From assembly GCF_900103875.1 (NCBI RefSeq), contig NZ_LT629705.1, positions 1,564,501 to 1,628,500 of the forward strand: a DNA stretch of 64,000 nucleotides, in the 5' to 3' direction. Below are positions 1 to 10,107 of the stretch, piece by piece. A program made the translations under genes and the position numbers. The notes beneath the pieces were generated by a model. It did no database searches. It was not told the origin of the DNA and saw only the letters and a list, made by a program, of their open reading frames with translations. Positions within the stretch are counted from its first letter, which is position 1. Each line of letters begins with the position of its first letter. The DNA comes from Pseudomonas arsenicoxydans. GTDB lineage: Bacteria > Pseudomonadota > Gammaproteobacteria > Pseudomonadales > Pseudomonadaceae.

Positions 1-639
1 GCCCAGAAACGCCAACTGTTCGCGCGCCTGCGCAAAGCGCCTGGCAAAGCCTTCGCTGCTCCAGTCATGCCCGGCGTAGCTGGCTTTCACCGCTTGGCCA
101 TTGTCATGGAACAGGCTGAAGTCAAAGTTGAAGCTGTTGGCCTGATGCCAGCCGAATGCGCCCGCCGAACTGGCGAAGCCACGACTGATCGGCCCGGCGG
201 CATAGAAACCCACCAGGTCCAGCCCTTCGGCAGCCTGGGTGATTTCAGAGACCACTTGTTCGGTGTCCGGCAGCGCACGCTCCTGCACGTTCTTGCTCTG
301 CCAGCCGTTGTGATTGAGCAACAGGTACGGATCCTGCGGCAGCAGCGGCAGTGTTTCGCGTAACTGTTGCAGCCCTTCGGCCAGACGCTGGCGGTCGACT
401 TCCGCGTCGCCAGCCAGTGTGATGTGGAGGTCGGCATGCCGGCCTTCGTTGATCAGTTTGAAACCGACGCTCGCTTGCTGCACCTGCCCGGCCTGACGCA
501 CCTTGGCGTGGTTGAAGCGCACGAAAGCCGAGGACTCGGCGGCGTAGCTGAGGGTGAATTGCTCCGGCTCGCGAATCGCATCGCGCAGCCAGGTCACCAA
601 GGCCTTGAACGAAGCGGCCTGATTGTTGGACGTACTCAT
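1..639 (-). CDS. TldE/PmbA-like metalloprotease partner protein, 3' end cut by window edge
   Basis: The reading frame stays open for 213 codons from an ATG at 639 to base 1, so the C-terminus lies outside the window. The visible part resembles the N-terminal half of TldE/PmbA proteins, the subunit that pairs with TldD in a hetero-oligomeric peptidase. The family matures peptides such as microcins and degrades unfolded peptides in the cytoplasm. The start overlaps the stop of the upstream tldD-like gene by one base (TGATG), so the two are translationally coupled, which is the expected pairing. The catalytic HExxxH is on the TldD partner. The peptide substrate cannot be told from the sequence. 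Confidence 0.8.
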   Translation of the reverse strand, partial: MSTSNNQAASFKALVTWLRDAIREPEQFTLSYAAESSAFVRFNHAKVRQAGQVQQASVGFKLINEGRHADLHITLAGDAEVDRQRLAEGLQQLRETLPLLPQDPYLLLNHNGWQSKNVQERALPDTEQVVSEITQAAEGLDLVGFYAAGPISRGFASSAGAFGWHQANSFNFDFSLFHDNGQAVKASYAGHDWSSEGFARRFAQAREQLAFLG

Positions 640-2081
640 CAGGCGTCTCCCCCAAACACATCAACGTTGCTGAACACACAGGCCGGCGAGGCGTGACCGA
701 CGCGGATCACCTGGTTCGGTTCACCCTTGCCGCAGTTCGGCGTGCCCAGGACCTTGAAGGTGCTGGCGTCGCCGACGGCGCTGAGACTCTTCCAGAATTG
801 CGCGGAAATCGCCCGATAGTTCGGGTTCTTCACCACGCCTTTGAGCTCGCCGTTTTCGATCAACTGCGCCCATTCGCAACCGAACTGGAATTTATTGCGT
901 GCATCGTCGATCGACCATGAGCGATTGGTCGACATCATGATGCCGTGCTCGATGTTGCCGATCAGTTGCTCCAGTGGTTGATCGCCGGGCTCGATGTTCA
1001 GGTTGGCCATGCGGTCGATGGGCGGGCGATTCCACCCGCAGGCGCGGCTGTTGGCAACGCCGTCCATGCCGGCACGGAACTGCGAAAGCGCGCCGCCCAA
1101 TGGTCGCAGCAGCAAGCCTTCCTTGATCAGAAACTGTTTGCTCGCGGCGGTGCCGTCGTCGTCATGGCCGTAGCTGGCGAGCTGTTCGGGAATGTCCGGA
1201 TCGAAGGTGACGTTGAGCAGTTTCGAGCCGTATTGCAGGCGGCCGAAATCGTCTGCCTTGACGAAACTGGTGCCGGCGTAATTGCGTTCATCACCGAGGA
1301 TGCGGTCCAGCTCCAGCGGATGGCCGATGGATTCGTGGATCTGCAGCATCATCTGGTCGGGCATCAGCAGCAGGTCGCGCGGACCTTGCGGCGTGTTGGG
1401 TGCCAGCAGTAATTGCAACGCCTGGTCGGCGACTTTCGGGCCGGCACCGATCAGCCCGCAACGGCTGATCACATCAGCGCTGCCTTGCTGGCCGAAGTTC
1501 TCGCGGCCAAGGCTTCGGGTCTGGCTGTCGCTGCCGTCGTAGGCGGTGACATCCAGGCCCGGGTAGACGAATCGTTGCGCCTGACGCAGTTCGGCGCCGG
1601 CGCTGTTGAGGTAGATCTGCTCGACGTGGGTGATGCCGATGCTCACCTGCCAGTTCACCAGTCGCTCGTCCTTGGGCACGGACGCGGATTCGGCGCCGAG
1701 CAATTGGTAGCAATCGCTCAGGGACGGGAAGGGCTGGTCGAGGTTCGGCGAGAAATAATCGGCGCGGTCGCTGGAAACGGCTTGTTCGCGCAAGTCCAGC
1801 AAGGCGTGGGGCTTGAGGCGTCGCGCTTGTTGTTCGGCCTTCTCCAGAGCGGCTTGCAGGCCTTGTTGCGACAGGTCGTTGGTCGCGGCGTAGGCTTCGA
1901 CACCGTTGACGCGCACGGTCAGCATGGCGCCTTCGTCACGGCTCAGGCTCGGAGGTTCGGCGACATTCTTGCGCACCGACAGGTACTGGCCGGATTCGCG
2001 CACATAACGCAGCGAAAAGAATTCAGCGCCCGTGCGCAAGGCAGCAAAACGCTGCTTGAGCTGGGGGTGGAAATCGAACAT
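639..2081 (-). CDS. TldD-family zinc metallopeptidase
   Basis: This 480-residue protein carries the TldD catalytic motif HESIGH at about residues 249-254, the HExxxH that binds zinc. TldD proteins are cytosolic and work only with a TldE subunit, encoded directly downstream with a one-base overlap. The length is normal for the family. The start ATG at 2081 is preceded by an AGGAGG-like ribosome site (AAGGAGGTTCCCG). This may be a second Pseudomonas TldD/TldE pair rather than the canonical chromosomal tldD/pmbA, because the two genes are adjacent here. For that reason I give no symbol. Confidence 0.85.
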   Translation of the reverse strand: MFDFHPQLKQRFAALRTGAEFFSLRYVRESGQYLSVRKNVAEPPSLSRDEGAMLTVRVNGVEAYAATNDLSQQGLQAALEKAEQQARRLKPHALLDLREQAVSSDRADYFSPNLDQPFPSLSDCYQLLGAESASVPKDERLVNWQVSIGITHVEQIYLNSAGAELRQAQRFVYPGLDVTAYDGSDSQTRSLGRENFGQQGSADVISRCGLIGAGPKVADQALQLLLAPNTPQGPRDLLLMPDQMMLQIHESIGHPLELDRILGDERNYAGTSFVKADDFGRLQYGSKLLNVTFDPDIPEQLASYGHDDDGTAASKQFLIKEGLLLRPLGGALSQFRAGMDGVANSRACGWNRPPIDRMANLNIEPGDQPLEQLIGNIEHGIMMSTNRSWSIDDARNKFQFGCEWAQLIENGELKGVVKNPNYRAISAQFWKSLSAVGDASTFKVLGTPNCGKGEPNQVIRVGHASPACVFSNVDVFGGDA

Positions 2082-2250
2082 TCGGGAACCTCCTTGGTAT
2101 GGAGTGGCGGTGTAGCGGTGTTGCGAAGGGGGGGTGAAACGTTTGCGTGGCGCTAGATTAGGCCTGTGCGGGGAGCGATATCAAGGGTGGAGCGGTGTAG
2201 GAAAGGATTACGTCGGTGTGTCAGCTAGGGATGTGTTGTCTGGTAGGACC

Positions 2251-2341
2251 CATCGCGGGCGAGCCCGCTCCCACAGGGATTAGGTTTGATCACATATCTG
2301 CAATCCAACCGAAAACCTGTGGGAGCGGGCTTGCCCGCGAT
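2251..2341. repeat. REP doublet (inverted pair of Pseudomonas REPs)
   Basis: Two head-to-head copies of the roughly 26-bp Pseudomonas REP (core GCGGGCnAGCCCGCTCCCAC) are separated by about 38 bp. The doublet lies in the 284-bp gap between betA and the tldD-like gene, just downstream of the betA stop, where it may act as a transcript end or stabiliser. The left copy reads GCGGGCGAGCCCGC, one base off the commonest form. Nothing else was seen in this gap. Confidence 0.9.
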
Positions 2342-2365
2342 TAGCCGTGATGCGGTGTAGCAGTC

Positions 2366-4069
2366 TTACTGCGCAGTCGGGCTCACATCACGCATTGGCT
2401 TGCCACGCACTGGCGCATCGCCGGCCACGAAGTAAGCAGCGTTGCTACGCGGCAATGGCTTGCGACCACGGATCTTGTCGGCGATTTTCTCGGCGATCAT
2501 GATCGTTGGCGCGTTCAGGTTGCCGGTGGTGATGATCGGCATGATCGAAGCATCGACCACGCGCAGGGCTTGCATGCCATGCACACGACCTTCGCCATCG
2601 ACCACGGCCATTTCGTCGGTGCCCATCTTGCACGAGCAGGACGGGTGGAACGCGGTTTCGGCGTGTTCGCGGATGAACTTGTCGAGCTGCTCATCGGTTT
2701 GCACGTCGATGCCCGGGCTGATTTCGCGGCCACGGAATGCATCCAGTGCAGGCTGTTGCATGATTTCACGGGTCAGGCGGATGCCGTCGCGGAATTCCTG
2801 CCAGTCCTGCTCGGTGGCCATGTAGTTGAACAGGATGCTCGGGTACTCGCGCGGATCCTTGGACTTGGCCTGGATGCGACCCCGGCTCGGCGAACGCATG
2901 GAACCCATGTGCGCCTGGAAGCCGTGTTCTTTCACGCCGTTGCTGCCGTTGTAGTTAATCGCGACCGGCAGGAAGTGGTACTGAATGTTCGGCCAATCGA
3001 ATTCCGGACGGGTGCGGATGAAACCGCCGGCTTCGAACTGGTTGCTGGCGCCGATGCCGGTGCCGTTGAACAGCCACTCGGCACCGATGGCTGGCTGGTT
3101 GTACCAGAGCAGCGACGGGTACAGCGAGACCGGTTGGGTGCAGGCGTATTGCAGGTACAGCTCGAGGTGATCCTGCAGGTTTTCGCCGACGCCCGGCAGG
3201 TCGTGGACCACCGGGATGTCGAGTTTTTTCAGCAGATCGGCCGGGCCGACACCGGAGCGTTGCAGGATCTGCGGTGACGCGATGGCGCCGGAGCACAGCA
3301 GCACTTCTTTGCGGGCGCGGGCTTCAACACGCTCTTCAGCGGCACCGATCAAATAACGCACGCCGACGGCACGCTTGCCTTCGAACAGGATCTTGTCAGT
3401 CAGGGCGTGGGTGACGATGGTCAGGGTCGAACGCTTTTTGGCGATGTCCAGATAGCCGCGAGCGGTGCTGGCGCGACGACCGTTCGGCGTCACGGTGCGG
3501 TCCATCGGGCCGAAACCTTCCTGCTGGTAACCGTTGAGGTCTTCGGTGCGCGGGTAACCGGCCTGCACGCCTGCTTCAACCATCGCGTGGAACAGCGGGT
3601 TGTTGCCGGCTTTAGGCGTGGTCACGCTGACCGGGCCGTCGCCACCGTGGTACTCGTTCGGGCCGATGTCACGGGTTTCAGCCTTGCGGAAATACGGCAG
3701 GCAGTCGAGGTACGCCCAGTCTTCCAAGCCTGGCAGTTTCGACCAGTTGTCGTAGTCCATCGCGTTGCCGCGGATGTAGCACATGCCGTTGATCAGCGAA
3801 GAACCACCCAGGCCCTTGCCGCGACCGCATTCCATCCGGCGACCGTCCATGTGTGGCTCTGGATCGGTTTCGTAGGCCCAGTTGTAGCGACGGCCTTGCA
3901 GCGGGAACGCCAGGGCGGCCGGCATTTGCGTACGGAAGTCTAAACGGTAGTCCGGGCCGCCTGCTTCGAGCAGCAGGACGGTGACGCCTTCGTCTTCAGT
4001 CAGACGGGTGGCAAGGGTGTTACCCGCAGAACCGGCCCCTATGATGATGTAGTCGTATTCTGTAGTCAT
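2366..4069 (-). CDS. betA: Choline dehydrogenase BetA
   Basis: BetA is an FAD-dependent GMC oxidoreductase that oxidises choline to betaine aldehyde, and can take it on to glycine betaine, at the membrane. It is 567 residues long. It opens with the dinucleotide fold IIIGAGSAG at residues 8-16 and has the GMC signature GKGLGGSS near residue 90. The C-terminal active-site region contains [10 protein letters not shown] chose the ATG at 4069 because AGGAG sits seven bases before it; a longer reading from 4099 has no ribosome site and adds residues not seen in the family. It is the last gene of betI-betB-betA. A 30-bp-arm inverted repeat separates it from betB. Confidence 0.96.
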   Translation of the reverse strand: MTTEYDYIIIGAGSAGNTLATRLTEDEGVTVLLLEAGGPDYRLDFRTQMPAALAFPLQGRRYNWAYETDPEPHMDGRRMECGRGKGLGGSSLINGMCYIRGNAMDYDNWSKLPGLEDWAYLDCLPYFRKAETRDIGPNEYHGGDGPVSVTTPKAGNNPLFHAMVEAGVQAGYPRTEDLNGYQQEGFGPMDRTVTPNGRRASTARGYLDIAKKRSTLTIVTHALTDKILFEGKRAVGVRYLIGAAEERVEARARKEVLLCSGAIASPQILQRSGVGPADLLKKLDIPVVHDLPGVGENLQDHLELYLQYACTQPVSLYPSLLWYNQPAIGAEWLFNGTGIGASNQFEAGGFIRTRPEFDWPNIQYHFLPVAINYNGSNGVKEHGFQAHMGSMRSPSRGRIQAKSKDPREYPSILFNYMATEQDWQEFRDGIRLTREIMQQPALDAFRGREISPGIDVQTDEQLDKFIREHAETAFHPSCSCKMGTDEMAVVDGEGRVHGMQALRVVDASIMPIITTGNLNAPTIMIAEKIADKIRGRKPLPRSNAAYFVAGDAPVRGKPMRDVSPTAQ

Positions 4070-4084
4070 GTGTTCTCCTGGGGG

Positions 4085-4202
4085 AGCTGCAAGCCACAAG
4101 CTTCAAGCTGCAAGGAAAAGCAGCGAGCGGTGTCTTTGAAATCGGGTAGTGCGGCAAACCAAACTGCTTTTACTTGCAGCTTGAAGCTTGCCGCTTGTAG
4201 CT
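4085..4202. repeat. Inverted repeat between betB and betA
   Basis: Two arms of about 30 bp, built from AAGCTTCAAGCTGCAAG-type sequence, lie at 4085-4114 and 4173-4202 in inverted orientation around a 58-bp spacer. They fill most of the 144-bp betB-betA gap. On the transcript they would form a long hairpin with no U-run, so mRNA processing or partial attenuation is more likely than full termination. The sequence family differs from the REPs in this window. Confidence 0.75.
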
Positions 4203-4213
4203 GGATCAGCTAA

Positions 4214-5686
4214 TCAAAATACCGAAACGTACTCACCCAGTTCGACTTGCACGGACTTGATGCGCGTGAAGTTGTTGAGAGAGCTGATCCCGTTTTCACG
4301 GCCCACGCCCGACTGTTTGTAGCCACCGACCGGCATCTTCGCGTCGGATTCGCCCCAGGCGTTGATCCAGCAGATACCCGCTTCCAGTTGATGAATCACG
4401 CGGTGGGCGCGGTTCAGGTCCTTGGTGACGATACCGGCGGCGAGGCCGAAGTCGGTGTCGTTGGCACGACGGATCACTTCTTCTTCTGTTTCGTAAGTCA
4501 GGATCGCCATCACCGGGCCGAAGATTTCTTCGCGAACGATGGTCATCTCGTCGGTGCAGTCGGTGAACACGGTCGGTGCCACGAATGCGCCCTTGGCGAA
4601 TTCGCCTTCGGTCAGACGACCGCCGCCGCACAGCACGCGAGCGCCTTCTTCCTTACCTTTGGCGATGTAGCCCAGCACGCTTTCCATGTGGGCGAAGCTG
4701 ACCAGAGGACCGAAGTTGGTGTTCTCGTCTTCCGGGTTGCCGATGCGGATGCGCGCAACGCGCTCAGCGATCTTGGCTTCGAACGCAGCTTTCAGGTGAG
4801 TCGGTACGAACACGCGAGTGCCGTTGGTGCAGACCTGGCCCGAGCTGTAGAAGTTGGCCATCATCGCGGTGTCGGCGGCGCGGTCGAGGTCGGCGTCGTC
4901 GAAAATGATCAGCGGGGATTTGCCGCCCAGTTCCATGGTCACGTCTTTCAGCGACGAGGCAGAAGCGCTGGCCATGACCTTCTTGCCGGTGTCGGTGCCG
5001 CCGGTGAAGGAGATTTTTTCGATGCGTGGGTGCTCGGTCAGCCAGGTGCCGACTTCACGGCCGCTGCCGGTCAGAACGTTGAACACGCCAGCGGGAAGGC
5101 CTGCTTCGGTGTAGATCTCGGCCAGTTTCAGCGTGGTCAGCGAGGTGACTTCGCTTGGCTTGAAGATCATCGCGTTACCGGCCGCCAGGGCAGGAGCGGA
5201 TTTCCACAGGGCGATCTGGATCGGGTAGTTCCACGCGCCGATACCAGCGACGACGCCCAGCGGCTCGCGACGGGTGTAGACGAACGAAGTGGTGCGCAGC
5301 GGGATCTGCTCGCCTTCGATGGCGGGCACCAGGCCTGCGTAGTATTCCAGCACGTCGGCACCGGTAACGATGTCGACATACTTGGTTTCGGAGAACGATT
5401 TACCGGTGTCCAGGGTTTCCAGGGCGGCCAGTTCATCGTTGCGCTCGCGCAGGATGTCGACGGCACGACGCAGGATGCGCGAACGCTCCATGGCGGTCAT
5501 CGCAGCCCAGATTTTCTGGCCCTTTTCGGCGCTGACCACTGCGCGCTCGACGTCTGCCTTGGTCGCACGCTGAACGATTGCGAGGACTTCACCGTTAGCC
5601 GGGTTGATGGCTTCGAAGGTGGCGTCGCTGCTGGCGTCACTGTAGCCGCCATCGATGTAGAGTTTTTGCAGTTCGAAACGGGCCAT
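4214..5686 (-). CDS. betB: Betaine aldehyde dehydrogenase BetB
   Basis: BetB is a cytosolic NAD(P)-dependent dehydrogenase that converts betaine aldehyde to glycine betaine. It has 490 residues, the family length. The catalytic cysteine is Cys286 in SSGQVCTNG and the general-base glutamate is Glu252 in MELGGKSP. These are the same numbers as in the characterised P. aeruginosa enzyme. The start ATG at 5686 follows GAGGAC; an upstream in-frame start at 5740 lacks a ribosome site. It is transcribed with betI upstream and betA downstream. Confidence 0.97.
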   Translation of the reverse strand: MARFELQKLYIDGGYSDASSDATFEAINPANGEVLAIVQRATKADVERAVVSAEKGQKIWAAMTAMERSRILRRAVDILRERNDELAALETLDTGKSFSETKYVDIVTGADVLEYYAGLVPAIEGEQIPLRTTSFVYTRREPLGVVAGIGAWNYPIQIALWKSAPALAAGNAMIFKPSEVTSLTTLKLAEIYTEAGLPAGVFNVLTGSGREVGTWLTEHPRIEKISFTGGTDTGKKVMASASASSLKDVTMELGGKSPLIIFDDADLDRAADTAMMANFYSSGQVCTNGTRVFVPTHLKAAFEAKIAERVARIRIGNPEDENTNFGPLVSFAHMESVLGYIAKGKEEGARVLCGGGRLTEGEFAKGAFVAPTVFTDCTDEMTIVREEIFGPVMAILTYETEEEVIRRANDTDFGLAAGIVTKDLNRAHRVIHQLEAGICWINAWGESDAKMPVGGYKQSGVGRENGISSLNNFTRIKSVQVELGEYVSVF

Positions 5687-5792
5687 AAAGTCCTCGCAAG
5701 TGCATAAGTGGTTGGCGTTAACCACCGGGCGTGCCGTCAAGCAGTTGGCATCATCATCGGTAGCGTTCAGGGGTTGAGCGGTTATGTGTGCT

Positions 5793-6386
5793 CTAACTCA
5801 CCTGCTTGGCCAGTTGGAAATCCATGTATTCGTAAGCGATCCGGTGCGCCTGCTCGGTGTCGAAAGCATCTCCCGACAGCGCGCCGCGCAACCACAAACC
5901 GTCAATGAGGGCTGCCAGGCCCCGGGCTGCACTGCGCGCGTCATCGAGCGGCAATACGCGGCGGAACTGGCAGCACAGGTTGGAATACAGACGGTGATCG
6001 TTGATCCGCTGCAACCTGTGCAAAGACGGGTGGTGCATGCTGGTGGCCCAGAAGGCCAGCCAGGTTTTCATTGCCGGGCCATTGACCTGGCTGGCGTCGA
6101 AGTTGCCTTCGATAATCACCTGCAGATGAGCCCGTGGGCTGTCATCTGCCAGCGCCTGACGGCGCGCGGTGACGTTCTCGCTGAGGACACTCATCAGGTA
6201 CTGCGCGGTGGCCGCGATCAGGCCGTTCTTGTCCTGAAAATAGTGACTGATGATGCCATTCGAGACACCGGCCAAACGGGCGATCAGCGCAATGCTGGCG
6301 TCCCCCATTCCGACCTGATCGACGGCCTGCAATGTGGCTTCGATCAACTGCTGGCGACGGATGGGTTGCATACCGACCTTGGGCAT
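5793..6386 (-). CDS. betI: TetR-family repressor BetI
   Basis: BetI represses the bet genes and is released by choline. The 197-residue protein has the N-terminal TetR helix-turn-helix (about residues 8-55, with [18 protein letters not shown]) and a C-terminal ligand domain. The start at 6386 is preferred over an ATG three codons earlier because AAGGAG directly abuts that earlier codon but lies nine bases before the chosen one. It is the first gene of the betIBA operon and is divergent from betT. The shared intergenic region holds a perfect palindrome that is the likely BetI operator. Confidence 0.95.
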   Translation of the reverse strand: MPKVGMQPIRRQQLIEATLQAVDQVGMGDASIALIARLAGVSNGIISHYFQDKNGLIAATAQYLMSVLSENVTARRQALADDSPRAHLQVIIEGNFDASQVNGPAMKTWLAFWATSMHHPSLHRLQRINDHRLYSNLCCQFRRVLPLDDARSAARGLAALIDGLWLRGALSGDAFDTEQAHRIAYEYMDFQLAKQVS

Positions 6387-6456
6387 CTTGCACATCTCCT
6401 TAGGCCTTCCGGCAGACGTAAAACGTCTATCGGGTTGAAGGCCAGTCTATTTTGTT

Positions 6457-6476
6457 TTGATTGAACGTTCAATCAA
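6457..6476. promoter_or_regulatory. Probable BetI operator (20-bp perfect palindrome)
   Basis: The bases TTGATTGAAC/GTTCAATCAA form a perfect 20-bp palindrome 71 bp upstream of betI and 233 bp upstream of betT. This is the form and place expected of a TetR-family operator. ATTGAACGTTCAAT-type sites are known for BetI-like repressors. The rest of the 322-bp betI-betT gap (6387-6708) holds the two promoters and, near 6644-6655, a weaker CCGA-TTGG-TCGG dyad that could be a second site. Confidence 0.8.
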
Positions 6477-6708
6477 CAAAGAATAAGATCTGCGACAATT
6501 CGTCGCTGCCTACAGGTTTTTCCTACACGTAGTTAGCGGAAAAACGACATCACAAAACGCTCGAAACCCATGCGCACAGGCGCTCCCGGGCTTCGGGCTT
6601 TTTTCGGGGTGTCTTTATATCACCCGCCGGTCGGCTGCCAACTAACCGATTGGTCGGGTAACGCGTTGCCTTGTGTTCTTCTCCCGCACTGCCCGGAGCA
6701 TCTGTGCC

Positions 6709-8715
6709 ATGAGTTCTGCCTCTCTTATAAAGACCCCGCCCGAGAAGGTGACGGTCAACGGTTGGGTGTTCTACACCTCTACCGCGCTGATCCTGTTGTT
6801 GACCGCCATTCTGATCATCGCCCCGCAAGAGGCCGGCAGATTGCTCGGTATTGCCCAGGCCTGGTTGTCCCGCAGCTTCGGCTGGTACTACATGGTGGTG
6901 ATTGCCGCTTATCTGGTATTCGTCGTCGGCCTGGCGTTTTCGTCCTACGGCAAGCTCAAACTGGGCAGCAAGGACGACACCCCGGACTTCAGCTACGGCG
7001 CCTGGGCGGGGATGCTGTTCTCGTCGGGTATTGGCATCTCGCTGTTGTACTTCGGCGCTTCGGAGCCGCTGGATCACTACTTCAATCCGCCGGAAGGCGT
7101 TTCGGCCAGCAACATGGCCGCGCGTCAGGCCGTGCAGCTGACGTTCCTGCACTGGGGCCTGCATGGCTGGGCGATTTACGCCCTGGTCGGTTTGGCTGTG
7201 GCGTACTTTGCGTACCGTCACAACCAGCCACTGGCGTTGCGTTCGGCGCTGTATCCGCTGGTGGGTGAGCGCTGGGTCAAAGGCGCGGCCGGTCATGCCG
7301 TGGACGGCTTCGGCATGTTCGTGACCCTGCTGGGGCTGGTGACGAATCTGGGGATTGGTTCGCTGCAAGTGTCCTCGGGCCTGGAAAACCTGTTCGGCAT
7401 GGAACACAGCAACACCAACCTGCTGATCGTGATCATCGTGATGAGCACCGTGGCGACCATCGCCGCCGTGTCGGGCGTGGAAAACGGCATTCGCCGCCTG
7501 TCCAACCTGAACATCGTGCTGTTCAGCGGTTTGCTGATTTTCGTGCTGCTGTTCGGCCCGACCCTGCACCTGCTCAATGGCTTCGTGCAAAACATCGGCG
7601 ACTACCTGAACGGTGTGGTGCTGAAAACCTTCGACCTCTATGTGTACGAAGGCGACAGTGAGAAGTCCGACCGCTGGTTGGGCCTGTGGACCTTGTTCTA
7701 CTGGGCCTGGTGGATTTCCTGGGCCCCATTCGTCGGCATGTTCATCGCGCGTATTTCCCGTGGTCGTACGGTGCGTGAACTGGTGGCTGGCGTGCTGCTG
7801 ATCCCGCTGGGTTTCACCCTGGCGTGGCTGTCGATCTTCGGTAACTCGGCCCTGGACCTGGTGATGAACCATGGGGCGGTGGAGCTTGGGAAGACGGCGC
7901 TCGAACAGCCGTCCATGGCGATCTACCAACTGCTTGAACATTACCCGGCGTCGAAGATTGTTATCGGCGTGTCGATCTTTGTCGGTTTCGTGCTGTTCCT
8001 GACCCCGGCGGATTCCGGCGCGGTGATGATGGCCAACCTTTCCTGCAAGGGCGGCAACGTCGACGAAGATGCGCCGCACTGGCTGCGGATTTTCTGGTCG
8101 GCGGTGATTACCCTGGTGACCATCGGCCTGCTGTTCGCCGGTAACTTTGAAGCCATGCAAACCATGGTGGTGTTGGCCGGTCTGCCGTTCTCGGTAGTGC
8201 TGGTATTCTTCATGTTCGGCTTGCACAAGGCAATGCGCCAGGACGTGCAGATCGAGCAGGAGCAGGCGGAACTGGCTGCGCGCGGTCGTCGTGGCTTCAG
8301 CGAGCGTTTGACCCAATTGGATCTGCAACCGAACCAATCGATCGTTCAGCGCTTCATGGATAAGCAGGTCAGCCCGGCGCTGGAAGATGCGGCGGTGCAA
8401 TTGCGGGCCCAAGGGCTGGAAGTGCAAACGCTGCTGGGCAAGTCCAAGCGTTGCATGGGCGTGCGGATCGAGATGGAAGAGGGCAACCCTTTTGTCTACG
8501 AAGTGAGCCTGGATGGCTATCTGGCAGCGGCGAGCGACACGGTGTCGCCGGAGAGTGCTGATGAACCGCGTGCGCGCTATTACCGCGCCGAGGTGTACCT
8601 GCACAACGGCAGCCAGGACTATGACCTGATGGGCTTTACTGCGGATCAGATCACCCGTGACGTGCTCGATCAGTTTGAAAGCCATCGGCAGCTCCTTGGC
8701 CGTGTCTATAGCTGA
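6709..8715 (+). CDS. betT: High-affinity choline transporter BetT (BCCT family)
   Basis: BetT is a 12-helix inner-membrane sodium- or proton-coupled importer of choline. The 668-residue protein has the BCCT signature WAWWISWAPFVGMF at about residues 330-345. It also has a long cytoplasmic C-terminal tail (roughly the last 170 residues), which marks the osmotically responsive long form. The start at 6709 follows CGGAG at ten bases; an upstream start at 6673 would place charged, non-conserved residues in front. It is divergent from betI and probably under its control. Confidence 0.94.
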   Translation: MSSASLIKTPPEKVTVNGWVFYTSTALILLLTAILIIAPQEAGRLLGIAQAWLSRSFGWYYMVVIAAYLVFVVGLAFSSYGKLKLGSKDDTPDFSYGAWAGMLFSSGIGISLLYFGASEPLDHYFNPPEGVSASNMAARQAVQLTFLHWGLHGWAIYALVGLAVAYFAYRHNQPLALRSALYPLVGERWVKGAAGHAVDGFGMFVTLLGLVTNLGIGSLQVSSGLENLFGMEHSNTNLLIVIIVMSTVATIAAVSGVENGIRRLSNLNIVLFSGLLIFVLLFGPTLHLLNGFVQNIGDYLNGVVLKTFDLYVYEGDSEKSDRWLGLWTLFYWAWWISWAPFVGMFIARISRGRTVRELVAGVLLIPLGFTLAWLSIFGNSALDLVMNHGAVELGKTALEQPSMAIYQLLEHYPASKIVIGVSIFVGFVLFLTPADSGAVMMANLSCKGGNVDEDAPHWLRIFWSAVITLVTIGLLFAGNFEAMQTMVVLAGLPFSVVLVFFMFGLHKAMRQDVQIEQEQAELAARGRRGFSERLTQLDLQPNQSIVQRFMDKQVSPALEDAAVQLRAQGLEVQTLLGKSKRCMGVRIEMEEGNPFVYEVSLDGYLAAASDTVSPESADEPRARYYRAEVYLHNGSQDYDLMGFTADQITRDVLDQFESHRQLLGRVYS

Positions 8716-8761
8716 GTTTCGATCGGGCGCGGTGATTCAGTCTGAAGCACCGCGTCGCTTC

Positions 8762-8840
8762 CATCGCGGGCAAGCCCGCTCCCACAGGATCAGGGTATTG
8801 ATCACGACATCGATCCCTGTGGGAGCGGGCTTGCCCGCGA
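8762..8840. repeat. REP doublet downstream of betT
   Basis: Two canonical GCGGGCAAGCCCGC hairpins lie in inverted orientation with about 28 bp between them, in the convergent gap between betT and cbcV. They sit ahead of a bidirectional terminator, so readthrough from betT would meet the REPs first. Confidence 0.9.
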
Positions 8841-8885
8841 AGGGGCCATCACTAGCAAAGCTGATTGACCCTATATCCCATAAAC

Positions 8886-8916
8886 AAAAACGCCGCGATC
8901 CTCTCGCGGCGTTTTT
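8886..8916. terminator. Bidirectional intrinsic terminator between betT and cbcV
   Basis: A-run, perfect 8-bp stem CGCCGCGA/TCGCGGCG, 5-base loop, then a T-run. The arrangement is symmetrical and can therefore end both betT (+) and cbcXWV (-) transcripts. It lies 12 bp beyond the cbcV stop. Confidence 0.92.
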
Positions 8917-8928
8917 GTGTTTGCTGCC

Positions 8929-10107
8929 TTACCCCAGGTTCTTGCCGAGCAGCGCGTGATACAGCTCGCTGTCGCCGAGAATCCCGACCACTTTGTTGTT
9001 GTCGTGCAGCACCAGTTTGTTGCCGGTCTGATAACGAATCTGCAGCGCATCGCGCATGCCGATGTTGGAGTCCACCAGCGTTGGGCGACGGCCCAGGCCT
9101 TCAACGGCTTGCCCTGGAATCCAGTTCTGCAGATCCAGGCTCGCACCGTTCTGGCGGGCGCCTTTGATGGTGTTGCCTTCGGCCAGGTCCAGCCACGAAT
9201 CGCCGCCCGGATCGAGGCAGACGGAGCCGTTGATGCGTTTGCAGTTGTCCAGGGTGCGCATCAGGCTGCGACCGCACAAAACGTTCAGCGGATTGGTGTG
9301 GGCCACGAAGGTCCGCACGTAGTCGTCCGCCGGGTTCAAAACGATTTCTTCGGGCTTGCTGTACTGGATGATCCGACCGTCTTTCATGATCGCGATACGG
9401 CTGCCCAGCTTCAGAGCTTCATCGAGGTCGTGACTTACGAAAACGATGGTCTTGCTCAGCTTGCGTTGCAGTTCCAGCAGTTCGTCTTGCAGGCCTTGGC
9501 GGATCAATGGATCGAGTGCCGAAAACGGTTCGTCCATCAGCAGGATGTCGGCATCCATCGCCAGTGCGCGGGCCAGGCCCACACGTTGCTGCATACCACC
9601 GGACAGCTCGTTGGGTTTCTTGTTGCGCCATTGGGTCAGGCCCACCAGCTCAAGCTTGTCATCCACCAGTTTGCGGCGTTCCTTCTCGGGACGACCCTGC
9701 ATTTCCAGACCGAAGCTGATGTTCTCGCGAACGGTCAACCAAGGCATCAGGGCGAACTTCTGGAACACCATCGCAATGCGCTTGGTGCGCATCATTTTCA
9801 GTTCTGCCGGGGTGCAGGAGGCGATGTCGATCTGCTTGCCTTCGTGCTCGACGAACAGCTTGCCGCGGCTGACCGTGTTGAGGCCGTTGATGCAGCGCAG
9901 CAGGCTGGATTTGCCGGAGCCGGACAGGCCCATCAGTACGCAGATTTCACCTTTTTCGACGTCCAGGCTGGCCTTTTCCACGCCAACGATCTGCCCGGTC
10001 TTTTTCAGGATCTCGTTACGGGTCATGCCTTGATCCAGCAGCTTGAGAGCCTCGCGTGGATCTTTGGAGAAGATTACGTCGACGTTTTCGAAGCGAATAA
10101 TGCTCAT
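8929..10107 (-). CDS. cbcV: Quaternary amine ABC transporter ATPase CbcV
   Basis: CbcV is the cytoplasmic ATPase of the CbcXWV (ProVWX/OpuA type) importer for choline, betaine and carnitine. The 392-residue protein has Walker [10 protein letters not shown] at residues 60-68, the signature LSGGMQQR, Walker [13 protein letters not shown], and C-terminal CBS repeats (about 275-390) as in osmoregulatory ProV. It overlaps the cbcW stop by four bases (ATGA), so the two are coupled. In Pseudomonas this transporter works with several separate binding proteins; CbcX and CaiX are both encoded in this window. Confidence 0.94.
   Translation of the reverse strand: MSIIRFENVDVIFSKDPREALKLLDQGMTRNEILKKTGQIVGVEKASLDVEKGEICVLMGLSGSGKSSLLRCINGLNTVSRGKLFVEHEGKQIDIASCTPAELKMMRTKRIAMVFQKFALMPWLTVRENISFGLEMQGRPEKERRKLVDDKLELVGLTQWRNKKPNELSGGMQQRVGLARALAMDADILLMDEPFSALDPLIRQGLQDELLELQRKLSKTIVFVSHDLDEALKLGSRIAIMKDGRIIQYSKPEEIVLNPADDYVRTFVAHTNPLNVLCGRSLMRTLDNCKRINGSVCLDPGGDSWLDLAEGNTIKGARQNGASLDLQNWIPGQAVEGLGRRPTLVDSNIGMRDALQIRYQTGNKLVLHDNNKVVGILGDSELYHALLGKNLG

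Noticed and set aside
6644..6655. CCGA-TTGG-TCGG dyad as a second BetI operator
   Set aside because: It is short and imperfect in its flanks and does not resemble the strong palindrome at 6457, so it is mentioned only as a possibility.
6550..8685. 711-codon open frame on the - strand
   Set aside because: It is antisense to betT; the His/Gln/Arg-rich product is typical of a shadow frame.
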